A DNA stretch of 64,000 nucleotides from Archangium violaceum (GTDB taxonomy: Bacteria; Myxococcota; Myxococcia; Myxococcales; Myxococcaceae): contig NZ_CP069338.1 of assembly GCF_016859125.1 (NCBI RefSeq), forward strand, positions 2,754,501-2,818,500, given 5' to 3'. Below are positions 53,932 to 63,167 of the stretch, piece after piece. Every line of letters starts with the position of its first letter. The first letter of the stretch is position 1. Below the pieces are notes generated by a model. It was not told the origin of the DNA, searched no databases, and saw nothing but the letters and a program-made list of their open reading frames with translations. The position numbers were made by a program, and so were the translations under genes.

Positions 53932-56304
53932 TCAGGCTTCCGCGCCCGGGTTTTCCCTCCAGGGCAGCTCCACCGTGAAGGTGGCCCCCTGTCCCGGCGT
54001 GCTCTCCACGCGGATGGAGCCCCCCAGGGCGGTGACGATCTCCCGGGAAATCCACAACCCCATCCCCAGGCCGCCGTAGTTCCGGTCGCTCACCGCGCGC
54101 TCGAAGCGCTCGAAGATGCGCTCCTGCTGGGTGGGAGCGATGCCGATGCCCTCGTCGCGCACCTGGAGGAGGACCCGCATCCCGGAGACGTGCAGCGACA
54201 CCTCCACCGGATGGCCCGCTCCGTACTTGAGCGCATTGGACAGGAGGTTGCTCAGCACCTGCTCCAGGCGCAGCCGGTCCCACCAGGACACCACCGGCCC
54301 GGGCACCTGGAGACGCAGCTCACAGCCGGACCGGTCGGCCTCGGGCCGGATGCGCCCCACCACCTCCCGGACGAGCTCGGCCAGGTCCATCTCCTCCGGG
54401 TGCAGCACCAGCCGGCCCGAGGTGATGCGGGACACATCGAGCAGCTCGTCCACCAGCACGCCCAGTCGGCCCACCCCCCGCTCCATCCCCGTCAGCCGTG
54501 CCATGAGCCGCTCGGACCAGGCCTCCTCCCGGCGCGCGCAGTTGAGCAGCACCTGCGCGTTGAGCTTCAGCGAGGTGACGGGCGTGCGCAGCTCGTGCGC
54601 GGCCACCTGGAGGAAGCCCTCGCGCAGCTCGATGGCCTTCCTCGCCTCGCGGTAGAGCAGTGCGTTGTCCACCGCGAGGGCCGCCCGGCGCGCGAGGTCC
54701 TCGGCCAGACGCAGCTCCTCCTGCCCATACCGAAGGCCGGACTCGGCGCGCACGAGCGTGAGCGTGCCCAGCACCCGCTCGCGCGAGCGCAGCGGCACGA
54801 TGAGCAGGGAGCGCAGCCCCAGCCCGCGCAGGTAGCGCAGGTGCTCCGCGTCCTTCGCATAGCGGGCGAGCATCTCGTCGGAGATCTCCTCCGCCAGCAC
54901 CGGCTCTCCGGTGCGCAGCACCGAGAGGGGGCCGGAGGTATCCTCCTGTTCCTGGGGATAGCGCTGGTGCATCTCATTGCCCAGACGCACCTTCTCCGGA
55001 TCACTGTGGAAGGTGATGAGCCGGCGCAACCGCCCCTGCTCCTCCACCATGTCCACCGAGCACCAGTCTGCGAGCACGGGCACGGCCAACGAAGCCACGC
55101 GCCGCAGGGTGCTCTCGTAGTCGAGCGAAGCGGCCAGCATCTCGCTCGCCTGGGCGAGGAAGCGCAGGTTGTCCTCCAGGCGCCGGCGCTCGGTGACGTC
55201 CATCACCGTGCCGAGGAGGCTCACGGCCCTTCCCTGCGCATCGAAGAAGGCACGGCCTCGAGAAGCAATCCACCGCTCCACGCCATCGGAGACTCTTCGG
55301 ACACGGAACTCGTCGCGGAACTCCCCGCCACCGCCGAGCACGAGCGATTGCTGGACCAGGGCGTCCACCCGCGGCCGATCCTCCGGGTGGAGGGCGGCGG
55401 TGAAGGCGGCGTAATCCACCGCAGCATCCGCTGGCAGCCCGAAGAGGGCCTTGCACCGCGCGTCCCAGCGCAGCTCGCCCGTGCCAGGGTCCAGGTCCCA
55501 GGTCCCCAGCTCGGCCGAATCCAACGCGAGCCGCAGATGCGTCTCGCTCTCCCGCAGCGCGTGGGCCTGCCGGCGCAGGGTCTCCGAGAGGACCTCCGCG
55601 CGGTGGCCCGCCTCCGCCGCCTCGAGCAGTTGACGCTCGCGCTGCTCCCGCTCGCCGCGCACCCGCTCGCCGTAGCTGGCGAAGAAGCTCCCCAGCCGGG
55701 GCTCCTCCCGGAGCAGGGGGCCCAGGTGCTCCCGGGCGCGCTGGTCCGCCTCGTAGGACAGCTCCGGATGGGCCTCCACCCACAGATGACACGACTTCAC
55801 GTAGGCGAGGAACAGGGTCAGGTGCGCGTAGAGCACGGGGCCGAGCAGCCGGCGTACCCGCTCCCGGCACCGCTCCGCATGGGCCTGTTGGACGAAGAGG
55901 AAGACGCAGCAGCGGAACAGGTCCTCCTCCTGCGCCGAGCCGGACTCGGGCCAGGCGCCGGGTTCCCCTCCCATGGCCTCCATGCGGGCGAGCGTCTCAT
56001 CGATGGCCCCGTGCGCGGGCGGAAGGGCCTCCAGCAGCTCCAGCACCTCCGAGGCCTTCATCCCCAGGGGCCTCAGCGCGCACGAGTGGCACACCAGGCA
56101 ATAGGGCACCTCGCAGTAGCGCGACAGATAGGCGAAGAGCCTCTCGCGGAAGAGGACCGGGAGGGGACTTTGCAGGTAGGCATGGATCGTCTGCTGCCAC
56201 AGGTTCTCCAACACCTGGGGATCGCTCTCTGCGGGCTCGAAGAAGGGAGGGAAGAACCCGAAGCGTGTCTCGATTTCCTTCCGAATTTCCCGAGCAGTGC
56301 GCAT
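53932..56304 (-). CDS. Sensor histidine kinase with AhpD-like N-terminal domain, PAS and GAF
   Basis: 790 residues. The first 200 residues resemble the all-helical AhpD/carboxymuconolactone decarboxylase-like fold, with CLVCHSC (a CxxC pair) in the active-site position. Then a PAS domain (about 255-375, ending DVTERRRLED), a GAF domain (about 385-530), HisKA (AAHELRTPVTSLKL) and HATPase (NLLSNALKYG, DEGIGIAP, GGLGMGLWISRE). The fusion suggests redox or peroxide sensing through the Cys pair. No membrane helix, so cytosolic. A single-domain regulator was not found beside it. Confidence 0.85.
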   Translation of the reverse strand: MRTAREIRKEIETRFGFFPPFFEPAESDPQVLENLWQQTIHAYLQSPLPVLFRERLFAYLSRYCEVPYCLVCHSCALRPLGMKASEVLELLEALPPAHGAIDETLARMEAMGGEPGAWPESGSAQEEDLFRCCVFLFVQQAHAERCRERVRRLLGPVLYAHLTLFLAYVKSCHLWVEAHPELSYEADQRAREHLGPLLREEPRLGSFFASYGERVRGEREQRERQLLEAAEAGHRAEVLSETLRRQAHALRESETHLRLALDSAELGTWDLDPGTGELRWDARCKALFGLPADAAVDYAAFTAALHPEDRPRVDALVQQSLVLGGGGEFRDEFRVRRVSDGVERWIASRGRAFFDAQGRAVSLLGTVMDVTERRRLEDNLRFLAQASEMLAASLDYESTLRRVASLAVPVLADWCSVDMVEEQGRLRRLITFHSDPEKVRLGNEMHQRYPQEQEDTSGPLSVLRTGEPVLAEEISDEMLARYAKDAEHLRYLRGLGLRSLLIVPLRSRERVLGTLTLVRAESGLRYGQEELRLAEDLARRAALAVDNALLYREARKAIELREGFLQVAAHELRTPVTSLKLNAQVLLNCARREEAWSERLMARLTGMERGVGRLGVLVDELLDVSRITSGRLVLHPEEMDLAELVREVVGRIRPEADRSGCELRLQVPGPVVSWWDRLRLEQVLSNLLSNALKYGAGHPVEVSLHVSGMRVLLQVRDEGIGIAPTQQERIFERFERAVSDRNYGGLGMGLWISREIVTALGGSIRVESTPGQGATFTVELPWRENPGAEA

Positions 56305-56491
56305 CCCTGGACCGCGGTGGACAGTGGAGTGGACGATGACCTGAGAGCCTCATGGTGTAACAGAGCGGATGTCCGGGGCACCAGTTCCGGACCGCCCGCC
56401 TGGAGCGTATCCAGGAGTCCCAGTGCGCACATTTCCGTCTCCCGTGCTTGCGGCCCCCCAGGGGGGCGCTCATCATCGACGCTTCGACATC

Positions 56492-57943
56492 ATGATGCGC
56501 TCGGGTCTCGCGACAGCCTGTCTCCTGCTGGCGGTCCTCCTGGCGAGCTCCGCCGCGGGGGAGGAGCCACGCGCCCTGGAGCGCATCCAGAGCTCCGGCG
56601 TGCTACGGGTGGCCATCGACGCCACCTACCCGCCCATGGAGTACCTGGAGAACGGCCAGCCCGTGGGCTTCGATGTGGATCTCTCCCGGGAGCTCGCGCG
56701 CCGGCTCGGCGTCACCGCGCAGTTCATCGTCATGGATTGGGACGGCATCCTGGCCGGGCTCACCTCGGGCCGCTACGACATCATCGTCTCGTCGATGAAC
56801 ATCACCCCCGAGCGCCAGCAGCAGGTCGACTTCGTCGAGTACGCGCGCATGTCCCAGGTGTTCGTCACCACCCGGGGCCGGAGCATCCGCACCGAGGAGG
56901 AGCTCGCGGGCCAGCGCGTGGCGGTGCAGACCAACACCACCTCGCAGCGGTGGGTGGAGCAGCGCGTGGCGCGAGGCATCGCCATCCGGGAGCTCCAGGC
57001 CTTCCCGGGTGCCATCGAGTGCTTCACCGCGCTGAAGTCGGGCCAGGCCGACGTCATCGTCATCGACGAGCCCGTGGGCCTGTTCTTCTCCCGGCGGGAT
57101 GACACCTTCGTCGTCACCGGACGGGCGCTCGAGGCGGAGCCCATCGGCATCGCCATCAACAAGACGGACCCGGACCTGACCGCCGCCATCACCCGGGCGT
57201 TCGAGGACATCCGGCGCGGTGGGGAGCTGAAGCGGCTCTCGGAGCACTGGTTCGGAGGGGAGCTCGGACAGGCCCGGAAGCCCCAGGGGTTCTGGACGTT
57301 CTCCCGCGAGGTGGTGCTGCCCCGGATGCTTCAGGGGATGGGCGTGACACTCCAGCTCACGCTCGGCTCCGGGGTGCTCGGCCTCGCCCTGGGGCTGCTC
57401 GTGTCGCTGGCGCGCATCTCCCGCCGCTCGGCCCTCCGCGGCGTGGCCACGGCCTACATCACCCTGTTCCGCGGGACACCGCTGCTCCTGCAGCTCCTCT
57501 TCATCTTCTTCGCGCTGCCGTTGATGGTGGGCATCCGGCTGGGGCCCATGGCCGCGGGGCTCGCCGCGCTGTCGCTCAACGCCGCGGCCTACATCGCGGA
57601 GATCTTCCGGGCCGCCATCGAGTCCATCGACAAGGGACAGATGGAGGCGGCGCGAGCGCTGGGAATGAGCCACGAGCTGGCCATGCGCCGGGTCATCCTG
57701 CCGCAGACGTTCCGCCGCCTCATCCCGCCCCTCGTCAACGAGCTGGCGGCGCTCTCCAAGGACACCTCGTTGGTGATGGTCATCGCCCTGCCCGAGCTGC
57801 TCTACGAGACGCGGCAGCTGGCGGGGACGTACCTGCGCCCGGAGGTGTATGCCTGGGCGGCGGTCGGCTACCTCCTCATCGTCGTGGCGCTGACGGCGCT
57901 GGCCCAGCGGCTGGAGCGCCGGCTGGAGGCGCGAGGCACATGA
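56492..57943 (+). CDS. Polar amino-acid ABC importer, fused binding protein and permease
   Basis: 483 residues with a signal peptide ([20 protein letters not shown]); ATG at 56492 or 56495. Residues about 30-260 form a periplasmic substrate-binding domain ([20 protein letters not shown], then [20 protein letters not shown]). Residues about 270-480 form an HisM-type permease with the EAA-like loop [20 protein letters not shown]. Such fusions are known for glutamine-type importers. The ATPase gene overlaps its stop by 4 nt. Substrate is probably a polar or acidic amino acid. Confidence 0.9.
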   Translation: MMRSGLATACLLLAVLLASSAAGEEPRALERIQSSGVLRVAIDATYPPMEYLENGQPVGFDVDLSRELARRLGVTAQFIVMDWDGILAGLTSGRYDIIVSSMNITPERQQQVDFVEYARMSQVFVTTRGRSIRTEEELAGQRVAVQTNTTSQRWVEQRVARGIAIRELQAFPGAIECFTALKSGQADVIVIDEPVGLFFSRRDDTFVVTGRALEAEPIGIAINKTDPDLTAAITRAFEDIRRGGELKRLSEHWFGGELGQARKPQGFWTFSREVVLPRMLQGMGVTLQLTLGSGVLGLALGLLVSLARISRRSALRGVATAYITLFRGTPLLLQLLFIFFALPLMVGIRLGPMAAGLAALSLNAAAYIAEIFRAAIESIDKGQMEAARALGMSHELAMRRVILPQTFRRLIPPLVNELAALSKDTSLVMVIALPELLYETRQLAGTYLRPEVYAWAAVGYLLIVVALTALAQRLERRLEARGT

Positions 57944-58728
57944 GCGCGCCCATCATCCGCGTGGAGGGGCTGCGCAAGTCCTTCGGCGAGCGCGAGGTGC
58001 TCCGGGGCATCGACCTGGAGGTGGCCACGGGCGAGGTCGTCGTCGTCATCGGGCCGAGCGGCTGTGGCAAGTCCACGCTGCTGCGCTGCCTCAATCACCT
58101 GGAAGCGCCCACCGAGGGACGCATCTGGCTGCGCGGCGAGCTGCTGGGACTCGCGGAGAAGAACGGACGGCTCGTGCCCCGCCCCGAGGCCGAGGTGGAT
58201 CGCCAGCGGACCCACATCGGCATGGTCTTCCAGCGCTTCAACCTGTTCCCCCACATGACGGCCCTGGGCAACATCATCGAGGCGCCCATGCGGGTGAAGG
58301 GCCTGACGCGCGCCCAGGCGGAGGAGCGGGGATTGCGGCTGCTCGAGCGCGTGGGGCTGCTCGACAGGAAGGACGAGTACCCGGCGCGCCTCTCGGGAGG
58401 CCAGCAGCAGCGGGTGGCCATCGCCCGGGCGCTCGCCATGGAGCCGGAGGTGATGCTCTTCGACGAGGCCACCTCCGCGCTCGACCCCGAGCTGGCCGAC
58501 GAGGTACTCCAGGTGATGCAGGACCTGGCGCGCGAGGGCATGACCATGATGGTCGTCACCCACGAAATGGGGTTCGCGCGGGAGGTGGCCCACCGGGTGC
58601 TCGTCATGGACGCGGGCACCGTCCTGGAGCAGGGCCCGCCCTCGGTCATCTTCACCCGGCCCACGCAGCCGCGCACCCGGGAGTTCCTCCGCAAGGTCCT
58701 GCACGTGCGGCCCGACGACGCGGAATGA
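57940..58728 (+). CDS. Polar amino-acid ABC importer ATPase
   Basis: 262 residues. Walker [10 protein letters not shown]-loop around [13 protein letters not shown], signature [15 protein letters not shown], Walker [21 protein letters not shown] and the switch His (VTHEMGFA) are all intact. The ATG overlaps the fused binding protein-permease stop (ATGA), giving a two-gene importer. The stop directly abuts that of the convergent kinase gene (TGATCA). Confidence 0.95.
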   Translation: MSAPIIRVEGLRKSFGEREVLRGIDLEVATGEVVVVIGPSGCGKSTLLRCLNHLEAPTEGRIWLRGELLGLAEKNGRLVPRPEAEVDRQRTHIGMVFQRFNLFPHMTALGNIIEAPMRVKGLTRAQAEERGLRLLERVGLLDRKDEYPARLSGGQQQRVAIARALAMEPEVMLFDEATSALDPELADEVLQVMQDLAREGMTMMVVTHEMGFAREVAHRVLVMDAGTVLEQGPPSVIFTRPTQPRTREFLRKVLHVRPDDAE

Positions 58729-61700
58729 TCATCCGCACGAGAGGGTGCGCTCGCAGTCCGCCAGCAGCGCCCGCGCCTCCTCGAGATCGCGGCACTCGCC
58801 CTCCCCCGCGAACCGGCCATACACCCGCTCCAGCATCCGCCGCGCCGCCTCCGGCCGTCCCCTGTCCCGCAGCAGCCGGCACAGGCTCACCGTCGCGCGC
58901 AGCTCGTACAGGCCGGCCCCCTGCTCACGCGCGATCGCGATGGCGCGGATGAAGCTGGCACTCGCCGCCTCCTCCCGTCCCAATCGCCGCAGCGCCTCGC
59001 CCCGGAGCTGGTGTAGCCAGGCATCGGAGATGTTCATTCCCGTCGCCTCGCTCTCGACCAGCGCTTCATCGAGCGCCGCCAACGCCTCCTGGACCTGCCC
59101 CAATTCCAGATGGAGCTGCGCGATCACCCCCAGGCAGTAGGAGACCCCGTCACGAATGCCGCGCGAGCGCCAGGACTCGAGGACCCTCCGTGCGAGCACG
59201 AGACCTTCACGCGGCCGCCCCAGCTCGGCCAGGGCATGGCCTCGAAGGAGCGTCTCCCAGGTGGGCCACTGCACGAAGCCGCCGCGCCCACTCACGAAGG
59301 CGAGGTGCCGCTCCGCCAGCTTCAGCGCCTCCCGTGCATCCCGGCGAATCATGCAGGCAATGAGCGTATAGACCTGCACGAAGAGCAGGGTCTGGGGATG
59401 CTTGATGCGACCGGCCAACTCCAGCGCCTCCCGAGCCCACCGCCGCGACGCCTCCACGTGGCCAAGCATCGCCTGCACCATGGCGCCACACGCCAGCGCC
59501 AGCGGGCGGGGAGCGCCCCAATACTGGAGGGACGGCGCCCGCGGCTCCTCGAGGAGGACGTCCGAGTTACCCAGGAGGCGCTCCAGCTCCCGTGCGGCCT
59601 CCCGCGGCCGTCCCCAGAAGAAGAGGATGATCCCCCGCGTCCAGAGCCCCTGGCTCCACAGCCCCGGCTGCCCATGGCGCTGCCCCAGGTCCACGAACCG
59701 CTCCGCCAACTCCATGACCCGTTGGTAGTCGGAGCGAGACCGGCAGTAGGCGAAGAGACCCCAGAGGGACAGACCGATCCGCGGCAGTGCCTCACCTATC
59801 TGGTGGAGGAGCTCCCAGACGCGGGCGAACATCCGCTCCACCTCGGGTGATTCGAAGCCATGCACCCGCAGCATCGCGAGGCCCAGGGCCATGCGGATCC
59901 TCAGCTCGGACTGAAGGCGCGGAAGGCCCTCCTCCAGGGCGGGCAAGAGTTCCAGGGCCCGGGACAGATGCCCCCACGCCTCGAAGCTGTCCAGACGCTC
60001 GAGGGCGAGCTGGCCGGCCCGCGCCCAGTAGTCGAGGGCTCGCGCATCCTCCCCCGCTTCCAGGAGGTGGTGCGCGAGGACCTCGGGCCGCTTGTCCACC
60101 ACCTGGGGGAAGTGCTCCTCCAGCACCCGCGCGACACGCCGGTGATGGCGCCGCCGCGCGCTCCGGGACAGCGACTGGTACGCCGCCTCCTGGAGCAGCG
60201 CGTGCCGGAACTGGTACGCCCGCCCATCCATCCCCTCCTGCTCTTGCAGGAGCCCCGCCTCCATCAACCCGGAGAGCTCCCTCCGCAGGAAGGCTTCCTC
60301 CCGCTCGGCGACCGCCACGAGCAGCGCGTGCGAGAACTCGCGCCCCACCACCGCGCACAGCTGCGCCAGGGCCTTCTGGCGCGAGGGCAGCATGTCCAGC
60401 CGGGCCAGGAGCAGCTCGTGCAGGGTGAGCGGGATGGACGCCGCCGCCCCGCCCTCCAACACCATGCGCGTCATCTCCTCGATGAAGAGCGGGACACCAT
60501 CCGTCCTCTCCACCAGCGCCTGGACCGTCCCCACCGACAGCTCGCGCTTCCCGGCGGCCACTTCCCGCACCAGGTCCGCGGAGGACCCGGCCGGCAGCCG
60601 CTCCAATACGAGCCGGTGGAACCCGGCGCGCCGGGACCAGTCCGGCTGGAACTCCGGCCGCGCGCTGAGCACGATGAGGAACCCCGCGCTCCCGACCCGC
60701 TCCAGGAGGTAACCCAGCAGCTCCAAGAGCGAGGAGTCCGCCCAGTGCAGATCCTCGACGACCAGGAGCTTCGGCGGAGCATCACAAGGACAGCGCAGCA
60801 GGATGCTCCCGAGGGACGCGAAGGTCCTCTCCCTGAGCCGCTCGGGCGTGAGCTGGAGCACGGGTAGGTCCCTGGGGACGGGCAGGGCCAGCAGCAGCGC
60901 CAGCAGGTGCGTGTCCTCCTGGGGCATGCGCAGCTGCCGCATCCGCTCCTCCAGCTTCCGCAGGCGCAGCGCGGGAGCATCCTCCGGCCGGATGCCCACC
61001 GCGGACTGAAGCATCTCGATGATGGGATGCAGGGCGTAGGTGCTGTACCGCGACCAGCACTGCACACGAATCAGCGAGGACGACTCCGCCGCCCGCTCGC
61101 ACAGCGCCTCGATGAGACGGGACTTGCCAATACCCGCCTCGCCGCTCACCAGGACGGCGGAGCCCTGTCCCCGCCGTGCCTGCTCCCAGAGCTCCAGCAA
61201 TTGCCCCAGCTCGCGCTCCCGTCCCACCAGGGGCGAGAGGCCTCGGGCCACGCGCGCCCGCTCGAACCGGAAGACCACCTCCCGCTCGCCCAGCACCCGG
61301 TGGGCCTCCATGCGCACGCTGCCCGAGAGCCCCTCGAAGGACCAGGCACCGAGCGGCTCGTGGAGGAAGGCACCACGCACCAGCGTCCAGGTGCTCTCGC
61401 TGATGACCACGCCACCGGGCCCGGCCCGCCGAGCGAGCCACGCGGCCACATTCGGGGCTTCGCCCTGCAACCGAGTGCCCACCGCCATCAACTCCGTGTG
61501 GACGCCGCCGCGCACGCACAGGCCCGAGAGGGGCAGGTGCGGCAACCGGCGCTGGAGCCTGTCCCGCAGCTCCCCGGTGAGCTGGAGCGCCGCGCGCACC
61601 GCCCGCTCCGAGTCGTCCTCCCGCGCCTGCGTCCAACCGAAGCTCGCCAGCACCTCTCCGCCCACGGACAGGGCCACGGAGCCACCGTGCCGCTCGACGA

Positions 61701-62835
61701 GCTCCACACAGGCCTCGTGGAAGGCCAGCTCCAGCTCACCCACGTCCTCGGCGTCGAGCGCCGCTCCGCCCTCGGCGAGTCCTCCGAGCTGACAGGACAC
61801 CAGCGTCACCTGCCGCCTCTGGGGCTCGGCGGCGGCTTCCCGCTCCGGACGCCCGGCACCGAAGAGACGCCCGCGCAGCTCCCGCAGCTCCTCCCGCAGC
61901 TCCAGCGCGGAAGCGAAGCGCCGGGCCGGCTCCTTGGCCAGCGCGGTGGCCAGCAACACTTCCACCTGCCGCGGCACCTCCGGGTGGCGCATGCGCACCA
62001 GCGGCGCGGGCTCCGGTGAGGTCACCCGCTTGCGCAGCTCCCCCATCGTGGCCGCCAGGAAGGGCGGCTCGCCGGTGAGCATCTCGTAGAGCACCACGCC
62101 GGCCGCCCAGATGTCCGTGCGAGCGTCCTGCACCTCGCCCCGCCACTGCTCCGGCGCCATGTAGGCCGGGGTTCCTCCGGCGGGTTGGAGCTCGGAGCCG
62201 ACCGGCTCCACGGCCAGGTGCGACAGGCCGAAGTCCAGCAGCTTCACCGTACCTTCCCTCGTGAGGAAGACATTGCCCGGCTTGAGGTCGCGGTGGACGA
62301 TGCCCCGCTCGTGCGCGTGCGCCAGGCCCGAGGCGATGGCCTCCAGCAGCTCCAGCGCTCGCCGGAGCGTCGGACGTTCGCGCACGAGCAGCGCGGCGAG
62401 CGACTCGCCCTCCAGGCACTCCATCACCAGGAAGGGCACCCGGTCCTTTCCCGGTGTCCGGCTCCACTCCGCCACGTCGAAGATGCGGACGATGTTCTCG
62501 TGGTCCAGCCGGGCCACCACGCGCGCCTCGGCGAGCGCCAGCTCCTCGAAGCCCGGACGCGGCAGCAGGAACTTGAGCGCTACCTCGCGCCGCAACGTCT
62601 CGTCGCGCGCGCGGAACACCTGCCCCATTCCCCCGCGCCCCATCGGCGCCAATATCTCGAAGCGCCCGCCCTCCGGGCCCCCGAGCCTCTCCCCGGGGAC
62701 CGGCAGTCTCGACGACGGCTCGACCTGGAGCACCTCCTTCAGGAAGGAGTCACCGGACTCGGATGCACCGGAGAGTCCTCGCATGCCCAGGGACGTCCAC
62801 GCATGCACGTCCTCCCGAAGAGCATCCTTGCTCAT
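58729..62835 (-). CDS. PknK-like Ser/Thr kinase - cyclase-like - AAA ATPase - TPR protein
   Basis: 1368 residues from ATG at 62835 (GGGAGGTGAG upstream). Kinase domain (about 50-310) with VALKFLLPR, IVHRDLKPGNVFL and DFGLS. Residues about 345-540 resemble class-III nucleotide cyclases but lack the metal-binding Asp residues, so this part is probably a sensor only. An AAA ATPase follows (about 550-900) with Walker A SGEAGIGKSRL, then TPR-type helices (about 1000-1360). The architecture recalls PknK and LuxR-type large regulators (here without a DNA-binding tail). Likely a signalling switch; the input is unknown. Confidence 0.9.
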   Translation of the reverse strand: MSKDALREDVHAWTSLGMRGLSGASESGDSFLKEVLQVEPSSRLPVPGERLGGPEGGRFEILAPMGRGGMGQVFRARDETLRREVALKFLLPRPGFEELALAEARVVARLDHENIVRIFDVAEWSRTPGKDRVPFLVMECLEGESLAALLVRERPTLRRALELLEAIASGLAHAHERGIVHRDLKPGNVFLTREGTVKLLDFGLSHLAVEPVGSELQPAGGTPAYMAPEQWRGEVQDARTDIWAAGVVLYEMLTGEPPFLAATMGELRKRVTSPEPAPLVRMRHPEVPRQVEVLLATALAKEPARRFASALELREELRELRGRLFGAGRPEREAAAEPQRRQVTLVSCQLGGLAEGGAALDAEDVGELELAFHEACVELVERHGGSVALSVGGEVLASFGWTQAREDDSERAVRAALQLTGELRDRLQRRLPHLPLSGLCVRGGVHTELMAVGTRLQGEAPNVAAWLARRAGPGGVVISESTWTLVRGAFLHEPLGAWSFEGLSGSVRMEAHRVLGEREVVFRFERARVARGLSPLVGRERELGQLLELWEQARRGQGSAVLVSGEAGIGKSRLIEALCERAAESSSLIRVQCWSRYSTYALHPIIEMLQSAVGIRPEDAPALRLRKLEERMRQLRMPQEDTHLLALLLALPVPRDLPVLQLTPERLRERTFASLGSILLRCPCDAPPKLLVVEDLHWADSSLLELLGYLLERVGSAGFLIVLSARPEFQPDWSRRAGFHRLVLERLPAGSSADLVREVAAGKRELSVGTVQALVERTDGVPLFIEEMTRMVLEGGAAASIPLTLHELLLARLDMLPSRQKALAQLCAVVGREFSHALLVAVAEREEAFLRRELSGLMEAGLLQEQEGMDGRAYQFRHALLQEAAYQSLSRSARRRHHRRVARVLEEHFPQVVDKRPEVLAHHLLEAGEDARALDYWARAGQLALERLDSFEAWGHLSRALELLPALEEGLPRLQSELRIRMALGLAMLRVHGFESPEVERMFARVWELLHQIGEALPRIGLSLWGLFAYCRSRSDYQRVMELAERFVDLGQRHGQPGLWSQGLWTRGIILFFWGRPREAARELERLLGNSDVLLEEPRAPSLQYWGAPRPLALACGAMVQAMLGHVEASRRWAREALELAGRIKHPQTLLFVQVYTLIACMIRRDAREALKLAERHLAFVSGRGGFVQWPTWETLLRGHALAELGRPREGLVLARRVLESWRSRGIRDGVSYCLGVIAQLHLELGQVQEALAALDEALVESEATGMNISDAWLHQLRGEALRRLGREEAASASFIRAIAIAREQGAGLYELRATVSLCRLLRDRGRPEAARRMLERVYGRFAGEGECRDLEEARALLADCERTLSCG

Positions 62836-63167
62836 CTCACCTCCCCTGGCCTCGCGGCCACACCTCTCCCGGGAGAAGGAGGGGCTCACTCCAGGAAGTT
62901 AGGGAGTCGGGTGGTGCCGCGAGGGGTGCCGGCCGCCCTCCAGGAAAGCACGAGGGCCCCCCTCCCCGGCCGGGTGTCTCCAGCTGACGGATGAAACACC
63001 GTGAAACACTTTCGCGACCATCCGCTCGCCACGGGACCTCTCGAATGCCGGGCGTCGAACGCTGGCACGCGGACTGCACAAATCCGCGTGAAGCCAACCG
63101 GGCTCCAGTGAGAGGGAGTCGGGTGTTTCACGAAACATGGGCTGCCCCTCGGGGGCGGGAGGCCGAG
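62836..63167. promoter_or_regulatory. Divergent upstream region with TGAAACAC repeats
   Basis: Between the kinase and the oxidoreductase, two direct TGAAACAC copies begin at 62992 and 63002 (10 bp apart). A palindrome tgtttcacgaaaca lies at 63124-63137, and its left arm extended by one base (gtgtttca) is the inverse of the same motif. This fits an operator for a regulator of the oxidoreductase. No gene is supported in this stretch. Confidence 0.5.

Noticed and set aside
53863-57102. 1079-codon plus-strand open frame
   Set aside because: Shadow of the sensor kinase on the other strand, running into the importer gene.
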